NCBI RefSeq assembly: GCF_016899425.1
Contig: NZ_CP045994.1
Coordinates: forward strand, 1,426,001-1,490,000
Length of the DNA stretch: 64,000 nucleotides
Source: Burkholderia sp. MS389
GTDB taxonomy: Bacteria; Pseudomonadota; Gammaproteobacteria; Burkholderiales; Burkholderiaceae
Direction: 5' to 3'
The position numbers were made by a program, and so were the translations under genes. The notes under the pieces were generated by a model. That model saw nothing but the letters and a program-made list of their open reading frames with translations, was not told the origin of the DNA and did not search any database. Positions 10,103-21,136 of this stretch are shown piece after piece. The first letter of the stretch is position 1. Each line of letters starts with the position of its first letter.

Positions 10103-11083
10103 ATGAAAGCCCTGTTGTGTACCGCATTCGGCCCGATCGACCGCTTGCGCATCGAGGACGTCGCGATTCCAGAACCGGCTGCCGGGCAAGTCCGGATCCA
10201 GGTGAAGGCGGCGTCGCTCAACTTCCCCGACGCGCTGATCGTCCAGGGGCTGTATCAGGTGAAACCGGCGCTGCCGTTTTCGCCGGGCGCCGAGTTTGCC
10301 GGCGTGATCGACGCGGTCGGCGACGGCGTCACCGCGTGGCGGCCCGGCGATTCGGTGATGGCGTTTACCGGCCACGGCGGGTTCGCGCAGCAGTGCGTGG
10401 CCGACGCGCACCAACTCGCCGCGCTGCCGCCGGGCATGACGTTCGAGCAGGGCGCCGCGCTCGTGCTTGCGTACGGTACGTCGCTGCATGCGTTGCAGCA
10501 GCGGGCGCGCCTGCAGGCGGGCGAGACGCTGCTCGTGCTCGGGGCGGCCGGCGGCGTCGGCATCGCCGCGATCGAGATCGCGAAAGCGCTCGGTGCGCGC
10601 GTGATCGCGGCGGCGTCGAGCGCGGACAAGCTCGCGCTGTGCCGCGAAGCGGGCGCCGACGAGACGATCGACTATGCGACCGAAGACCTGCGCCGCCGCG
10701 TCGACGAACTGACCGGCGGGCGCGGCGCCGACGTCGTCTACGATCCGGTGGGCGGCGCATACAGCGAGGCGGCGTTGCGTGCGACCGCATGGCGCGGCCG
10801 GTTCCTCGTGGTCGGCTTCGCGGCCGGCGAGATCCCGAAGCTCGCGCTGAACCTCGCGCTGCTGAAGGAGCGCGACATTCTCGGCGTGTTCTGGGGCGAT
10901 GCGGTGCGTCGCGATCCGGCGCAGCATGCGGCGAACATGCGGCTGCTCGCCGAATGGTTCGCGGCCGGCAAGGTGCGGCCCACGATCACCGAACGCGTGT
11001 CGCTGGACGGCGCGGCCGATGCGATCGCGCGGATGGCGAACCGGCAGGTGAAGGGCAAGGTGGTGATTTTGCCGGATGCGTGA
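10103..11083 (+). CDS. NADPH:quinone oxidoreductase family protein (MDR superfamily)
   Basis: A 326-residue zinc-independent medium-chain reductase that uses NADPH to reduce quinones or enones. The GroES-like N-terminal half contains SLNFPDALIVQGLYQ and PGAEFAGVI. The Rossmann half carries VLGAAGGVGIAAIEIAKALGA, and the quinone-reductase pattern GADVVYDPVGG follows. Zinc-binding cysteines of alcohol dehydrogenases are absent. AAGGAG lies 11 bp before the ATG at 10103, which fixes the start. It converges with padR. The specific substrate is not predictable; Qor-like detoxification or an enoyl reductase step fits. Confidence 0.88.
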   Translation: MKALLCTAFGPIDRLRIEDVAIPEPAAGQVRIQVKAASLNFPDALIVQGLYQVKPALPFSPGAEFAGVIDAVGDGVTAWRPGDSVMAFTGHGGFAQQCVADAHQLAALPPGMTFEQGAALVLAYGTSLHALQQRARLQAGETLLVLGAAGGVGIAAIEIAKALGARVIAAASSADKLALCREAGADETIDYATEDLRRRVDELTGGRGADVVYDPVGGAYSEAALRATAWRGRFLVVGFAAGEIPKLALNLALLKERDILGVFWGDAVRRDPAQHAANMRLLAEWFAAGKVRPTITERVSLDGAADAIARMANRQVKGKVVILPDA

Positions 11084-11242
11084 TCCGGGTTCGCCGCGCG
11101 GCGATTCAACGCAGGCTGCGCGGCCTGTGCTTCACGAAAGCGGGCGCGGTGCGACCTGCTGTAAAGGCGTCGCGATTACGTAGTCGGGCGCACGAGGCCG
11201 AGCGGCGGTGAAACGACCGCCGGCCGGCCTTCGCCAGCGGCT

Positions 11243-11794
11243 TCAATCCTTCGGCAAACGCAGCGTGTCGAGCGCGTGCTGCGAAAACTCGACCCAGAAC
11301 CGTTCGTTTGCGATCCCGGCCTGCAGCACCAGATGCTGCAGGCGCTTCGTGCGTGAATCGCCGTCCGCCGAATCGCCGTCCGCCAAAAAATCACGCGCCT
11401 CGATCTGCAAATACAAGTCCAGCTTTTCCTGATGCAGCGCGATGCGCCGCCGGATCTCGTGCTCGAGGCCGGCCGGCCCGAGCACGGCTTCCGCGCGCAG
11501 GCGCACCATCAACGCCTCGCGCAGCGGCGTCGGATCTTCCGGTTCGGCGATCCAGCGGCGCAATTCCTTCTTGCCGGCCGGCAGGATCCGGTACGCGCGC
11601 TTGCGGCCGCGGCCGGACTCGGCGGGCAGCGATTCGACCCAACCCATTTCCTCGAGACGCCCGAGTTCGCGATAGATCTGCTGATGCGTCGCCTGCCAGA
11701 AATAGCCGATCGAGCGATCGAAACGGTCGGCGAGCTCGGACCCCGAACCAGGGCGTTCGGCGAGGGCGGTGAGAAGCGCGTGAGGCAGGGACAT
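11243..11794 (-). CDS. PadR family transcriptional regulator
   Basis: A 183-residue repressor with an N-terminal winged helix (SLPHALLTALAERPGSGSELA to ESGRGRKRAYRILPAGKKEL) and a C-terminal Vir-type helical dimerisation half. It is transcribed away from fadH; the two genes share a 153-bp region with two related palindromes that are its probable operators. PadR proteins usually repress the divergent gene and respond to a small aromatic or lipid-like ligand. The start at 11794 was chosen because MSLPHALLTAL is the family N-terminus; the frame is open far upstream but those codons lack bias. A DGDSADGDS repeat near residue 140 is a local oddity. Confidence 0.87.
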   Translation of the reverse strand: MSLPHALLTALAERPGSGSELADRFDRSIGYFWQATHQQIYRELGRLEEMGWVESLPAESGRGRKRAYRILPAGKKELRRWIAEPEDPTPLREALMVRLRAEAVLGPAGLEHEIRRRIALHQEKLDLYLQIEARDFLADGDSADGDSRTKRLQHLVLQAGIANERFWVEFSQHALDTLRLPKD

Positions 11795-11821
11795 GTCGGA
11801 TCGAGGAAGGCTGCGCAATGA

Positions 11822-13972
<2,151 letters not shown>

Positions 13973-14018
13973 TACCGATTCGTTTCTGTTCCGTCCCACC
14001 ACGATGCTGGAGACTTCG

Positions 14019-14459
14019 ATGACACATTCCCCGCTGCATCTTCATCCCGCCGTCGCGAAATCGCTCGACGCATGGCATGCGATGGTCGAACGCAAGGATT
14101 TCGGCGCGCTGGAATCGATCGTCCATCCGGACGCCGTGTTCCGCTCGCCGATGGCGTTCAAGTCGTACGGGCCGGCGCCCGCGCTGCTGATGGCGCTGCG
14201 CACGGTGATCACGATCCTCGAGAATTTCACGTATCACCGCCAGTTCGCGGCCGACGACGGCAAGAGCGTCGTGCTGGAATTCGGCGCGACCATCGGCGAC
14301 AAGGCGCTGAAGGGGATCGACATGATCCGCTTCGACGACGACGGGCGAATCGTCGAGTTCGAGGTGATGATCCGGCCGTTCAATGCGCTGCAGGCGCTCG
14401 GCGCGGAAATGGGCGCGCGGCTCGGGCAGCAGTTGCCGGCGTTCAAGACCGGCGGTTGA
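14019..14459 (+). CDS. NTF2-like / SnoaL-fold protein
   Basis: A protein of 146 residues with the cone-shaped NTF2 fold pattern (AVAKSLDAWHAMVERKDF, LESIVHPDAVFRSP, VLEFGATIGDKALKGIDM, DDDGRIVEFEVMIRP). Such proteins are ligand-binding or small isomerase/hydrolase domains; no specific catalytic set was identified. It starts 46 bp after fadH on the same strand and is likely co-transcribed. GGAGA six bases before 14019 favours this ATG over the one at 14004. It may act on the same lipid or enone as the reductase (inference). Confidence 0.75.
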   Translation: MTHSPLHLHPAVAKSLDAWHAMVERKDFGALESIVHPDAVFRSPMAFKSYGPAPALLMALRTVITILENFTYHRQFAADDGKSVVLEFGATIGDKALKGIDMIRFDDDGRIVEFEVMIRPFNALQALGAEMGARLGQQLPAFKTGG

Positions 14460-14582
14460 GCGCGGTGGCGGCTAGCATGCAACCGGCTTGCGGCCGCGTT
14501 GCGGGGCCCCGCGCGCGAGGGGGTGCGCAGCGTTGACGAGGCGCGCGGCAACGCAAGCTGTCAAAATCCTGACGGACCAAGT

Positions 14583-14597
14583 TGATATATTGTATCA
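14583..14597. promoter_or_regulatory. Near-perfect 15-bp palindrome upstream of TonB receptor
   Basis: TGATATATTGTATCA pairs at all but one position, in an AT-rich island within very GC-rich DNA, 77 bp before the receptor start. It is placed like a metal-responsive (Fur/Zur-type) operator overlapping a promoter. The regulator cannot be assigned from sequence. Confidence 0.45.
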
Positions 14598-14674
14598 TCT
14601 GACGTTTTCGTCGCCGGTCGGCCGGCTGCCCGGGCCGCTCGCGTGCGACGACATTCAACGAAGATCGATACGAC

Positions 14675-16885
14675 GTGACGAGAATCGGACCCACCCCGGC
14701 GCGCGGGGAGCGGCGCCATGCCGCGCCGCGCCGGCACGCGAGCGCCTGGCGCACGCGCGCGGCACGCAGTTGCACGACCCTGGTCGGCTGCGCGATCGCG
14801 ACCACCGGCGCGCTGGCCGCCGAAGCCGTTGCATCGTCGCCGGACGACCGGCACGCGCTGCCGGCGATCAACGTCACGGCTTCGTCCGCACCGACCGACC
14901 CGCTGACGCAACCGCTCGAAACCGGCTCGCGGCTCGGGCTCGCGAGCCTCGACACGCCCGCGAGCGTCGAAGCCGTCACGGCCGATACGATAGACGCACG
15001 CGGCGATCGCACGGTGCTCGATGCGGTCACGCGCACCGCCGGCTTCGCGAGCGCGATCGCGCCGGGCACCGGCGGCACCGCGTTGAGCGTGCGCGGCTTC
15101 AGCGGGCAGGAATCGGTGATGACGCTGCTCGACGGCGTGCGGCTGATGCCGGCGGCCGGCACGAGCACGTTTCCGTTCGACACGTGGTCGGTCGAGCGCA
15201 TCGAGGTGTTGCGCGGCCCGGCATCGGTGTTGTACGGCGAAGGGGCGATCGGCGGGGTCGTGAACGTGGTGCCGAAGCGGCCGCAGCGCACGCGCGAGAC
15301 GACGCTGCAGGCCGGCATCGGCCCCGACGGCGCGAAGCGCTTCGCGTTCGATACGACGGGCGCGCTCGGCCCGCGGCTGTCGTACCGTTTTTATGCGAGC
15401 GATGCGCACGCGAACGGTCTCGCCGAGCGGGCCGATACGCATACGACGGCCATCGGCGGCGCGCTGACATTCGACGTGAGCCCACGACTCACGCTGACGC
15501 TCGACTACGACTACGGGCGCCAGATGCCCGCGACGTACTATGGCGTGCCCGCGCCGAACGGCGTGCTCGATTCGTCGCTGCGCAAGCTGAACTACACGGT
15601 CGGCGACGCGACGATTTCGTACTACGACCAGTGGACGCGCCTGTCGGCGCGCTACCGGCCCGCGTCCGGCGTGACGATTGACAATCAGCTCTACTACCTG
15701 ACGTCGAACCGTCACTGGCGCAACGCCGAATCGTATGTGCTCGACCCCGCGACGGGACGCGTCACACGCGGTGACTATCTCGACATCGGCCACCACCAGC
15801 GGCAGATCGGCGACCGGTTGAGCGCGCGCTTCGACGGCACGCTGTTCGGCCGCGCGAACCGTTTCGTCGTCGGCACGGAATTCAGCCGGATCACGTTCAG
15901 CGGCATCAACAATTCGCCGTACGGCGGCGAAACGACGGTACCGGCGCACGGCTTCGATCCCGGCGTCTTCATGAGCCGCGACCCGACCGTGCCGCAGTTC
16001 AGCACGCGCGCGCGGCAGGTGGCGGTATTCGCGGAGAACCGGCTCGACGTGCTGCCGCGGCTCGCGTGGGTGAGCGGTCTGCGCTACGACCACATCGCGT
16101 TCAGCCGCGAGCAGGCGGCGACCGGCGCGGGTTTCGACAAGCGGTTCGCGAACGTCGGCTGGCGCACCGGTTTCGTGTTCGACATCGCGCCGACGTTCAG
16201 CGCGTATGCGCAGTACACGACGGGCGCGGAGGGCGTCGGCTCGCTCGTGACGCTGTCCGCGTCGCAGGCGGGCTACCGGCTCGCGACCGGCGAACAGTGG
16301 GAAGCCGGGCTCAAGCAGACGCTGCTCGACGGTCGCGCGTACTGGACGTTCGCGGTATACGACATCACGAAGCGCAACCTGCTCAGCGCCGACCCGTTCA
16401 ATCCGGCGCTGCGCCAGCAGGTCGGCCGGCAGTCGTCGCGCGGCGTCGAGCTGACCGGCGGCGCGCGGCTGCCGCACGGCTGGACGATCGATGCGAACGT
16501 CGCGCTGCTGCGCGCACGCTACGACGCCTTCAACCAGACGGTCGGCGGCGCGACGGTGTCGCGGGCCGGCAACGTGCCGTCCGGCGTGCCGCAACAGACG
16601 GCAAACCTGTGGCTCGGCTGGGCGTTCGCCGAGCGCTGGCACGCGAATGCGGGCGTGCGCTACGTCGGCGCGACGTACGGCGACGACGCGAATCGCGTGC
16701 AGGTGCCGTCGTACACGGTGTTCGATGCGTCGCTGCGCTGGCAGCCGACGTCGCGCACCGAGCTCGCGCTGTATCTGCGCAATCTCGCGAACCGCACGTA
16801 CGCGGTGACGACGTCGAACGGCGGCGAACAATGGCTGCTCGGCCCGTCGCGCTCGGCGGAGCTCGTCGCGACGATGCGCTTCTAG
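14675..16885 (+). CDS. TonB-dependent outer-membrane receptor for a metal chelate
   Basis: A 736-residue receptor. After an Arg-rich N-terminus and a signal segment (CAIATTGALAAEA) comes a plug domain (LDTPASVEAVTADTID, ALSVRGFSGQESVMTLLDGVRL, VERIEVLRGPASVLYGEGAIGGVVNVV) and a 22-strand type barrel ending in LVATMRF, with the terminal Phe of outer-membrane proteins. It leads an operon with an ABC ATPase, binding protein and permease. Together they form a full import route from outer membrane to cytoplasm. The cargo may be a siderophore or another metal complex. No cobalamin riboswitch is visible upstream, which argues against BtuB. Confidence 0.88.
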   Translation: MTRIGPTPARGERRHAAPRRHASAWRTRAARSCTTLVGCAIATTGALAAEAVASSPDDRHALPAINVTASSAPTDPLTQPLETGSRLGLASLDTPASVEAVTADTIDARGDRTVLDAVTRTAGFASAIAPGTGGTALSVRGFSGQESVMTLLDGVRLMPAAGTSTFPFDTWSVERIEVLRGPASVLYGEGAIGGVVNVVPKRPQRTRETTLQAGIGPDGAKRFAFDTTGALGPRLSYRFYASDAHANGLAERADTHTTAIGGALTFDVSPRLTLTLDYDYGRQMPATYYGVPAPNGVLDSSLRKLNYTVGDATISYYDQWTRLSARYRPASGVTIDNQLYYLTSNRHWRNAESYVLDPATGRVTRGDYLDIGHHQRQIGDRLSARFDGTLFGRANRFVVGTEFSRITFSGINNSPYGGETTVPAHGFDPGVFMSRDPTVPQFSTRARQVAVFAENRLDVLPRLAWVSGLRYDHIAFSREQAATGAGFDKRFANVGWRTGFVFDIAPTFSAYAQYTTGAEGVGSLVTLSASQAGYRLATGEQWEAGLKQTLLDGRAYWTFAVYDITKRNLLSADPFNPALRQQVGRQSSRGVELTGGARLPHGWTIDANVALLRARYDAFNQTVGGATVSRAGNVPSGVPQQTANLWLGWAFAERWHANAGVRYVGATYGDDANRVQVPSYTVFDASLRWQPTSRTELALYLRNLANRTYAVTTSNGGEQWLLGPSRSAELVATMRF

Positions 16886-16914
16886 GGCGAGACGAAGTGC
16901 GCTCCATCACCCAC

Positions 16915-17682
16915 ATGCTCGACATCGAACGCGTGAGCTGGTCTCCCGGCGGCGCGGTGGACGTGCTCGATTCGGTGACGCTGACGGTGGCCGAAGGCGA
17001 ATTCGTCGGGCTGGTCGGCCCGAACGGCAGCGGCAAGACGAGCCTGCTGCGCTGCGTGTTCCGCTACGCGCGGCCCGACGCCGGCCGCGTCGCGCTCGAT
17101 GCGCAGGACGTGTGGCGGATGCGGCCGCGCGCGGTCGCGCAGCGCATCGCGGTGCTGCAGCAGGAAACGCCTGACGATTTCGGGTTGACCGTCGACGAAC
17201 TGGTCGGCATGGGCCGCACGCCGCACAAGCGGCCGTTCGATGCGGAGTCGGCCGACGATCGCCGGATCGTCGAAGCCGCACTGCACGATGTCGGCCTCGT
17301 CGAGCGTCGCGCACAGCGCTTCGCATCGCTGTCGGGCGGCGAGAAACAGCGTGCGTTGCTGGCGCGTGCGCTCGCGCAACAGCCCGAACTGTTGCTGCTC
17401 GACGAACCAACCAACCATCTCGACCTGCGTCACCAGCTCGAACTGCTCGCGCGCGTGCGCCGCCTCGGCATCGCGACGCTCGCGACGATTCACGATCTCA
17501 ATCTCGCGGCCGCATATTGCGACCGGCTTCATGTGCTCGCGCACGGCCGCGTCGTCGCGTCCGGCGCGCCGGACGACGTGCTGACCGAAGCGCTGCTGCG
17601 CGACGTGTTCGGCGTCGCCGCGCTCGTCGATCGCCATCCCGTCACGGGCCGCCCGCGCATCACGCCGCTTCATCCGGAATGA
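16915..17682 (+). CDS. ABC transporter ATP-binding protein (FecE/BtuD type)
   Basis: An ATPase of 255 residues powering the chelate importer at the inner membrane. Walker A GPNGSGKTS, Q-loop VLQQETPDDF, signature LSGGEKQRALLARAL, Walker B LLLLDEPTNHLD and the switch His in TIHDLNLAA are all intact. An in-frame GTG at 16897 has a slightly better purine tract (AGGGCGAG) and may be the true start, adding MRSITH. The gene begins 12-30 bp after the receptor stop, and its stop overlaps the next gene. The gene order receptor-ATPase-binding protein-permease puts the ATPase second. Confidence 0.9.
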   Translation: MLDIERVSWSPGGAVDVLDSVTLTVAEGEFVGLVGPNGSGKTSLLRCVFRYARPDAGRVALDAQDVWRMRPRAVAQRIAVLQQETPDDFGLTVDELVGMGRTPHKRPFDAESADDRRIVEAALHDVGLVERRAQRFASLSGGEKQRALLARALAQQPELLLLDEPTNHLDLRHQLELLARVRRLGIATLATIHDLNLAAAYCDRLHVLAHGRVVASGAPDDVLTEALLRDVFGVAALVDRHPVTGRPRITPLHPE

Positions 17683-18671
17683 CCGCCATGCCATTTGCTG
17701 ATCTGTCCTCCGTCGTCCGCCGCCTGGTCGCCGCCGCCGTGCTCGGCGGCGCGGCCGTTCACGCGCTCGCCTATCCCGTCACCGTGCGCAGTTGCGATCG
17801 CGACGTGACGTTCGAACGCGCGCCGACGCGCGCGGTCAGCAACGACGTGAACCTCACCGAGATGATGCTCGCGCTCGGCCTGAAAGACCGGCTCGTCGGC
17901 TATACGGGCATCGGCGGCTGGAAGACGGGCACCGCGCGCGTGCGCGACGCATTGCGCGGCGTGCCCGAACTGGCGAGCCAGTATCCGTCGCTGGAAGTGC
18001 TGGCCGCCGCGCGCGCCGACTTCTATCTCGCGGGCTGGAACTACGGGATGCACGTCGGCGGGCCGGTGACGCCGGCGACGCTCGCGCCGTTCGGCATCCG
18101 CACGTACGAACTGACCGAATCGTGTTCGCACGTGATGAAGCAGTCGGCCGCGTCGTTCGACGACGTGTTCCGCGACCTGACCAATCTCGGCCGGATCTTC
18201 GGCGTCGATGCGCGCGCCGCGCAGGTCGTCGCCGGGATGCGCGCGCGGCTGGCGGCGGTGTCGCGCGCGATCGGGCGCCCGGCGCCGCTGCGCGTGTTCG
18301 TGTACGACAGCGGCACCGACAAGCCGATGACGGCGGGCGGCCTCGCGATGCCGACCGCGCTGCTCGCGGCGGCGGGCGCGCGCAACGTGATGGACGACCT
18401 GCCGCGCAGCTGGACGCAGGTGAGCTGGGAAAGCGTGGTCGCGCGCGATCCGCAGGTGATCGTGATCGTCGACTATTCGGCGGTCACGGCCGCGCAGAAG
18501 CAGCAGTTCCTGTCGAGCCAGCCGGCGCTCGCGCGCGTGGCCGCGATCCGCGACCGGCGCTTCGTCGTGATTCCGTACGATGCGGCGACGCCGGGCCCCG
18601 AGAACGTCGCGGCCGTCGAGACACTCGCCCGCGCGCTGTATCCGGCCGCATTCGCGGCAGCGGCACGATGA
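17679..18671 (+). CDS. Periplasmic chelate-binding protein of the ABC importer
   Basis: A 330-residue class III (FecB/BtuF-type) binding protein. A signal peptide (VVRRLVAAAVLGGAAVHALA) precedes the two-lobe domain: SNDVNLTEMMLALGLKDRLVGYTGI and DFYLAGWNYGMHVGG in the N-lobe, then the long helix and a C-lobe with NVMDDLPRSWTQVSWE. It should deliver the receptor's ligand to the permease. It overlaps the ATPase gene by 4 bp (ATGA); a second ATG at 17688 is possible. Its stop overlaps the permease start. Residue patterns alone do not reveal whether iron, zinc or another metal is carried. Confidence 0.87.
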   Translation: MTAMPFADLSSVVRRLVAAAVLGGAAVHALAYPVTVRSCDRDVTFERAPTRAVSNDVNLTEMMLALGLKDRLVGYTGIGGWKTGTARVRDALRGVPELASQYPSLEVLAAARADFYLAGWNYGMHVGGPVTPATLAPFGIRTYELTESCSHVMKQSAASFDDVFRDLTNLGRIFGVDARAAQVVAGMRARLAAVSRAIGRPAPLRVFVYDSGTDKPMTAGGLAMPTALLAAAGARNVMDDLPRSWTQVSWESVVARDPQVIVIVDYSAVTAAQKQQFLSSQPALARVAAIRDRRFVVIPYDAATPGPENVAAVETLARALYPAAFAAAAR

Positions 18672-19708
18672 GCGTGCGCGGGCAGGCGGCGCGGCCCGGT
18701 ATGCGCGTGGTGCTGCCGGGACTGGCCGTGCTGCTGATCGTGTCGATCGTCGCATCGGCCGCGTTCGGCCCCGCGCCGATCGCGATGCCGGCCGCGGTGC
18801 GGATCGTCGCCGCGCACGTCGCGTCGGCGGTCGGCGGCGGCGATGCGTTCGCGGCGGCCGCGGGCGACGACAGCATCGTGTGGCTGATCCGGATGCCGCG
18901 TGCGCTGCTGGCCGCGATCGTCGGCGCGACGCTGGCGGCGGTCGGCGTCGCGTTGCAGGCGGCGACCGCGAACCGCCTGGCCGATCCGCACCTGCTCGGC
19001 GTGAGCGCGGGCGCGATGCTCGGCGCGATCGCGGTCACGGTGGTGGCCGGCGCCGCGTTCGGCCCGTTCACGCTGTCGGCCGCCGCGTTCGCGGGCGCGC
19101 TTGCGGCGACCGCATGCGTGGTCGCGCTCGCTTACCGGAGCGGCCGGCTCGAATCGGACCGGCTGCTGCTCGCGGGCGTGTCGGTGTCGTTCATGATGGC
19201 CGCGTTCGGCAACCTGCTGCTGTATCTCGGCGATCAGCGCGCCGCGTCGTCGGTGCTGTTCTGGATGCTCGGCGGCGTCGGGCTCGCGCGCTGGGATCTG
19301 CTGCCGGTGCCGGCCGTGTGCGCGGTGCTTGCCGGCTGCGCGCTCCATGCGCGCCGGCGCGAACTGAATGCGCTGATGTCGGGCGACGTCGCCGCCGCGT
19401 CGCTCGGCGTGCCGAGCGCGCGGATGCGACGCGAGGTGTTCGTCGTCGCGTCGTTCGCGACGGGCGGGATGGTCGCGGTCAGCGGCGCGATCGGGTTCGT
19501 CGGGCTCGTGACGCCGCATCTGTGCCGTCGCGTGGTCGGCGCCGAGCACGGCCGGCTGCTGCCGGTCGCCGCGCTGACGGGCGCGATCCTGCTCGTGTGG
19601 GCCGATGTCGCCGCGCGCACGCTCGCGGCGCCGGAGGATCTGCCGATCGGCATCGTGACCGCGCTGTTCGGCAGCCTGTTCTTCGTCGCGCTGCTGCGCC
19701 GGCGCTGA
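18668..19708 (+). CDS. ABC importer permease (FecCD family)
   Basis: A 346-residue inner-membrane permease with about ten hydrophobic segments. Family hallmarks are IRMPRALLAAIVGATLAAVG and LQAATANRLADPHLLGVSAGAMLG, then the coupling region GFVGLVTPHLCRRVVG near the C-terminus. It is the last gene of the operon, overlapping the binding-protein stop by 4 bp. A hairpin follows the stop. It would function as a homodimer with two ATPase subunits, as known for BtuCD-type importers. Confidence 0.9.
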   Translation: MSVRGQAARPGMRVVLPGLAVLLIVSIVASAAFGPAPIAMPAAVRIVAAHVASAVGGGDAFAAAAGDDSIVWLIRMPRALLAAIVGATLAAVGVALQAATANRLADPHLLGVSAGAMLGAIAVTVVAGAAFGPFTLSAAAFAGALAATACVVALAYRSGRLESDRLLLAGVSVSFMMAAFGNLLLYLGDQRAASSVLFWMLGGVGLARWDLLPVPAVCAVLAGCALHARRRELNALMSGDVAAASLGVPSARMRREVFVVASFATGGMVAVSGAIGFVGLVTPHLCRRVVGAEHGRLLPVAALTGAILLVWADVAARTLAAPEDLPIGIVTALFGSLFFVALLRRR

Positions 19709-19726
19709 CGACGCGCGGCCGGCGAC

Positions 19727-19749
19727 GGCGGGCGGGGCCCGCCGCCCGT
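19727..19749. terminator. Hairpin between converging permease and kinase genes
   Basis: GGCGGGC pairs with GCCCGCC around GGG and is followed by GCCCGTTT. It lies in the 45-bp convergent gap and may serve the plus-strand operon. Confidence 0.5.
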
Positions 19750-19753
19750 TTCA

Positions 19754-21136
19754 TCAAAGCGGGACGACGCTAGTCATGCCGCCGCGGCGGCGCGTATCGG
19801 CGTGCCGGTTCGCGACGTGCTGCGCGACGTCGAAGAGGCTGTCGGGCAGCGCGCGCACGGGCAGCGTGATCACGAAGCGCGCGCCGCCGAGCGGCGAATC
19901 CTCGAGCCGCACGTCGCCGCCGTGCACCTGCGCGACGCGCCGCACGATCGCGAGCCCGAGCCCGAAGCCGCCGGTCTGCCGGTCGCGGCTCGAGTCGAGT
20001 CGCTGGAACGGCTCGAACACGCGGGCGCGCTCGGCGGGCGGAATGCCGGGGCCATCGTCGTCGACGCTCAGCACGAGCGCGCCGGAGCGGTCGCGGGCGG
20101 CGGCCAGCACGACCTTGCGCGACGCATAGCGCGCGCCGTTGCGGATCAGGTTCAGCAGCGCGCGGGCGACGAGCTTCGGATCGCAGACGTGGGCCGCGGG
20201 CGCGTCGAGCGTCGACACGTCGAGCGCGATGCCGCGATCGGCGATGTCGTCCGCGACGTTGCCGGCGACGCTGTCGATCAGCGCGTCGACGACGACCTCC
20301 ATCGGCGCGAGCTCGCTTGCCCCCTGTTCGAGCCGGCCGATCGTCAGCAGCTCGGTGACGAGCTCGTCGAGTTCGCGCACGTCGCGCCGCAGCGCGTCGC
20401 GGCGCTCGCGCATCCGGCCCGTTTCGTCCGCGTCGGCGAGCAGCGCGAGCCCGAACTCCAGCCGGGCGAGCGGCGTTTTCAGTTCATGCGAGATGCCGTG
20501 CATCATTTCGCGCTGCTGCTTGATCGACGCCTCGATGCGCGCGGCCATGTCGTTGAACTGCTGCGACAGCTCGTAGATGTTCGACTTGCCCGACACCTTC
20601 ACGCGTGTCGACAGCATCCCGGCGCCGAACGCGCGCGCGGCGTCCTGCAGCCGGCGAATGTCGCGCCAGTGATAGTGAATCCACAGCACCACCGCGAACA
20701 GCGTCGCGAGCGCGAGCAGCATGTACGCATAGATGCGGATGTCGAGATCCGGCGCTTCGATCGGGCGCGCATGCAGCACCGAACCGTCCGCGAGCGGCAT
20801 GTAGTAATCCTTGCCGTTGTAGCTGATCGCGATCCGGCCGGCATCGAGATCGCGCAGCGGCGCGCCGCTCAGTTGCGCGCGTGCGTCGGCCATCGACATG
20901 AAGCCGAACCCTTCGCGGCCATGCAGCGCGAGTTCGCGCAGTGCGAGCTCGCGCTGCGCGCCAGGATGGCGTTCGAGGTAGTCGTTCAGCACGAACGAAT
21001 AGGTCGTCAGCGAGTCGCGTTGCGCCTGCGCGCCGCGCTCGTAGAAGATCCGGTCGAACGACAGCTGGATGAACATGATCGACGCGCCGACGCACAGGAT
21101 CACGACGAGGTACAACCGAAGCAACGGGCGCAGCAT
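19754..21136 (-). CDS. Two-component sensor histidine kinase (RstB-like)
   Basis: A 460-residue inner-membrane kinase. A helix at residues ~5-25, a short periplasmic sensor (~26-135) and a second helix (~136-153) precede a HAMP segment. The DHp domain carries phospho-accepting H217 in HGISHELKTPL. The catalytic domain shows N-box LNLIRNGARYA, G1 DDDGPGI, and G2 GGFGLGLAIVRRVA. Its start abuts the response-regulator stop, so the two are co-translated on one mRNA. Length and small sensor resemble RstB, whose signal is unclear. A roughly 25-residue His/Arg-rich tail follows the ATPase domain. Confidence 0.88.
   Translation of the reverse strand: MLRPLLRLYLVVILCVGASIMFIQLSFDRIFYERGAQAQRDSLTTYSFVLNDYLERHPGAQRELALRELALHGREGFGFMSMADARAQLSGAPLRDLDAGRIAISYNGKDYYMPLADGSVLHARPIEAPDLDIRIYAYMLLALATLFAVVLWIHYHWRDIRRLQDAARAFGAGMLSTRVKVSGKSNIYELSQQFNDMAARIEASIKQQREMMHGISHELKTPLARLEFGLALLADADETGRMRERRDALRRDVRELDELVTELLTIGRLEQGASELAPMEVVVDALIDSVAGNVADDIADRGIALDVSTLDAPAAHVCDPKLVARALLNLIRNGARYASRKVVLAAARDRSGALVLSVDDDGPGIPPAERARVFEPFQRLDSSRDRQTGGFGLGLAIVRRVAQVHGGDVRLEDSPLGGARFVITLPVRALPDSLFDVAQHVANRHADTRRRGGMTSVVPL

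Noticed and set aside
14460..14674. Cobalamin riboswitch upstream of the TonB receptor
   Set aside because: The leader is only 215 bp and I could not find the conserved B12-box type elements; the AT-rich palindrome is a better explanation for control.
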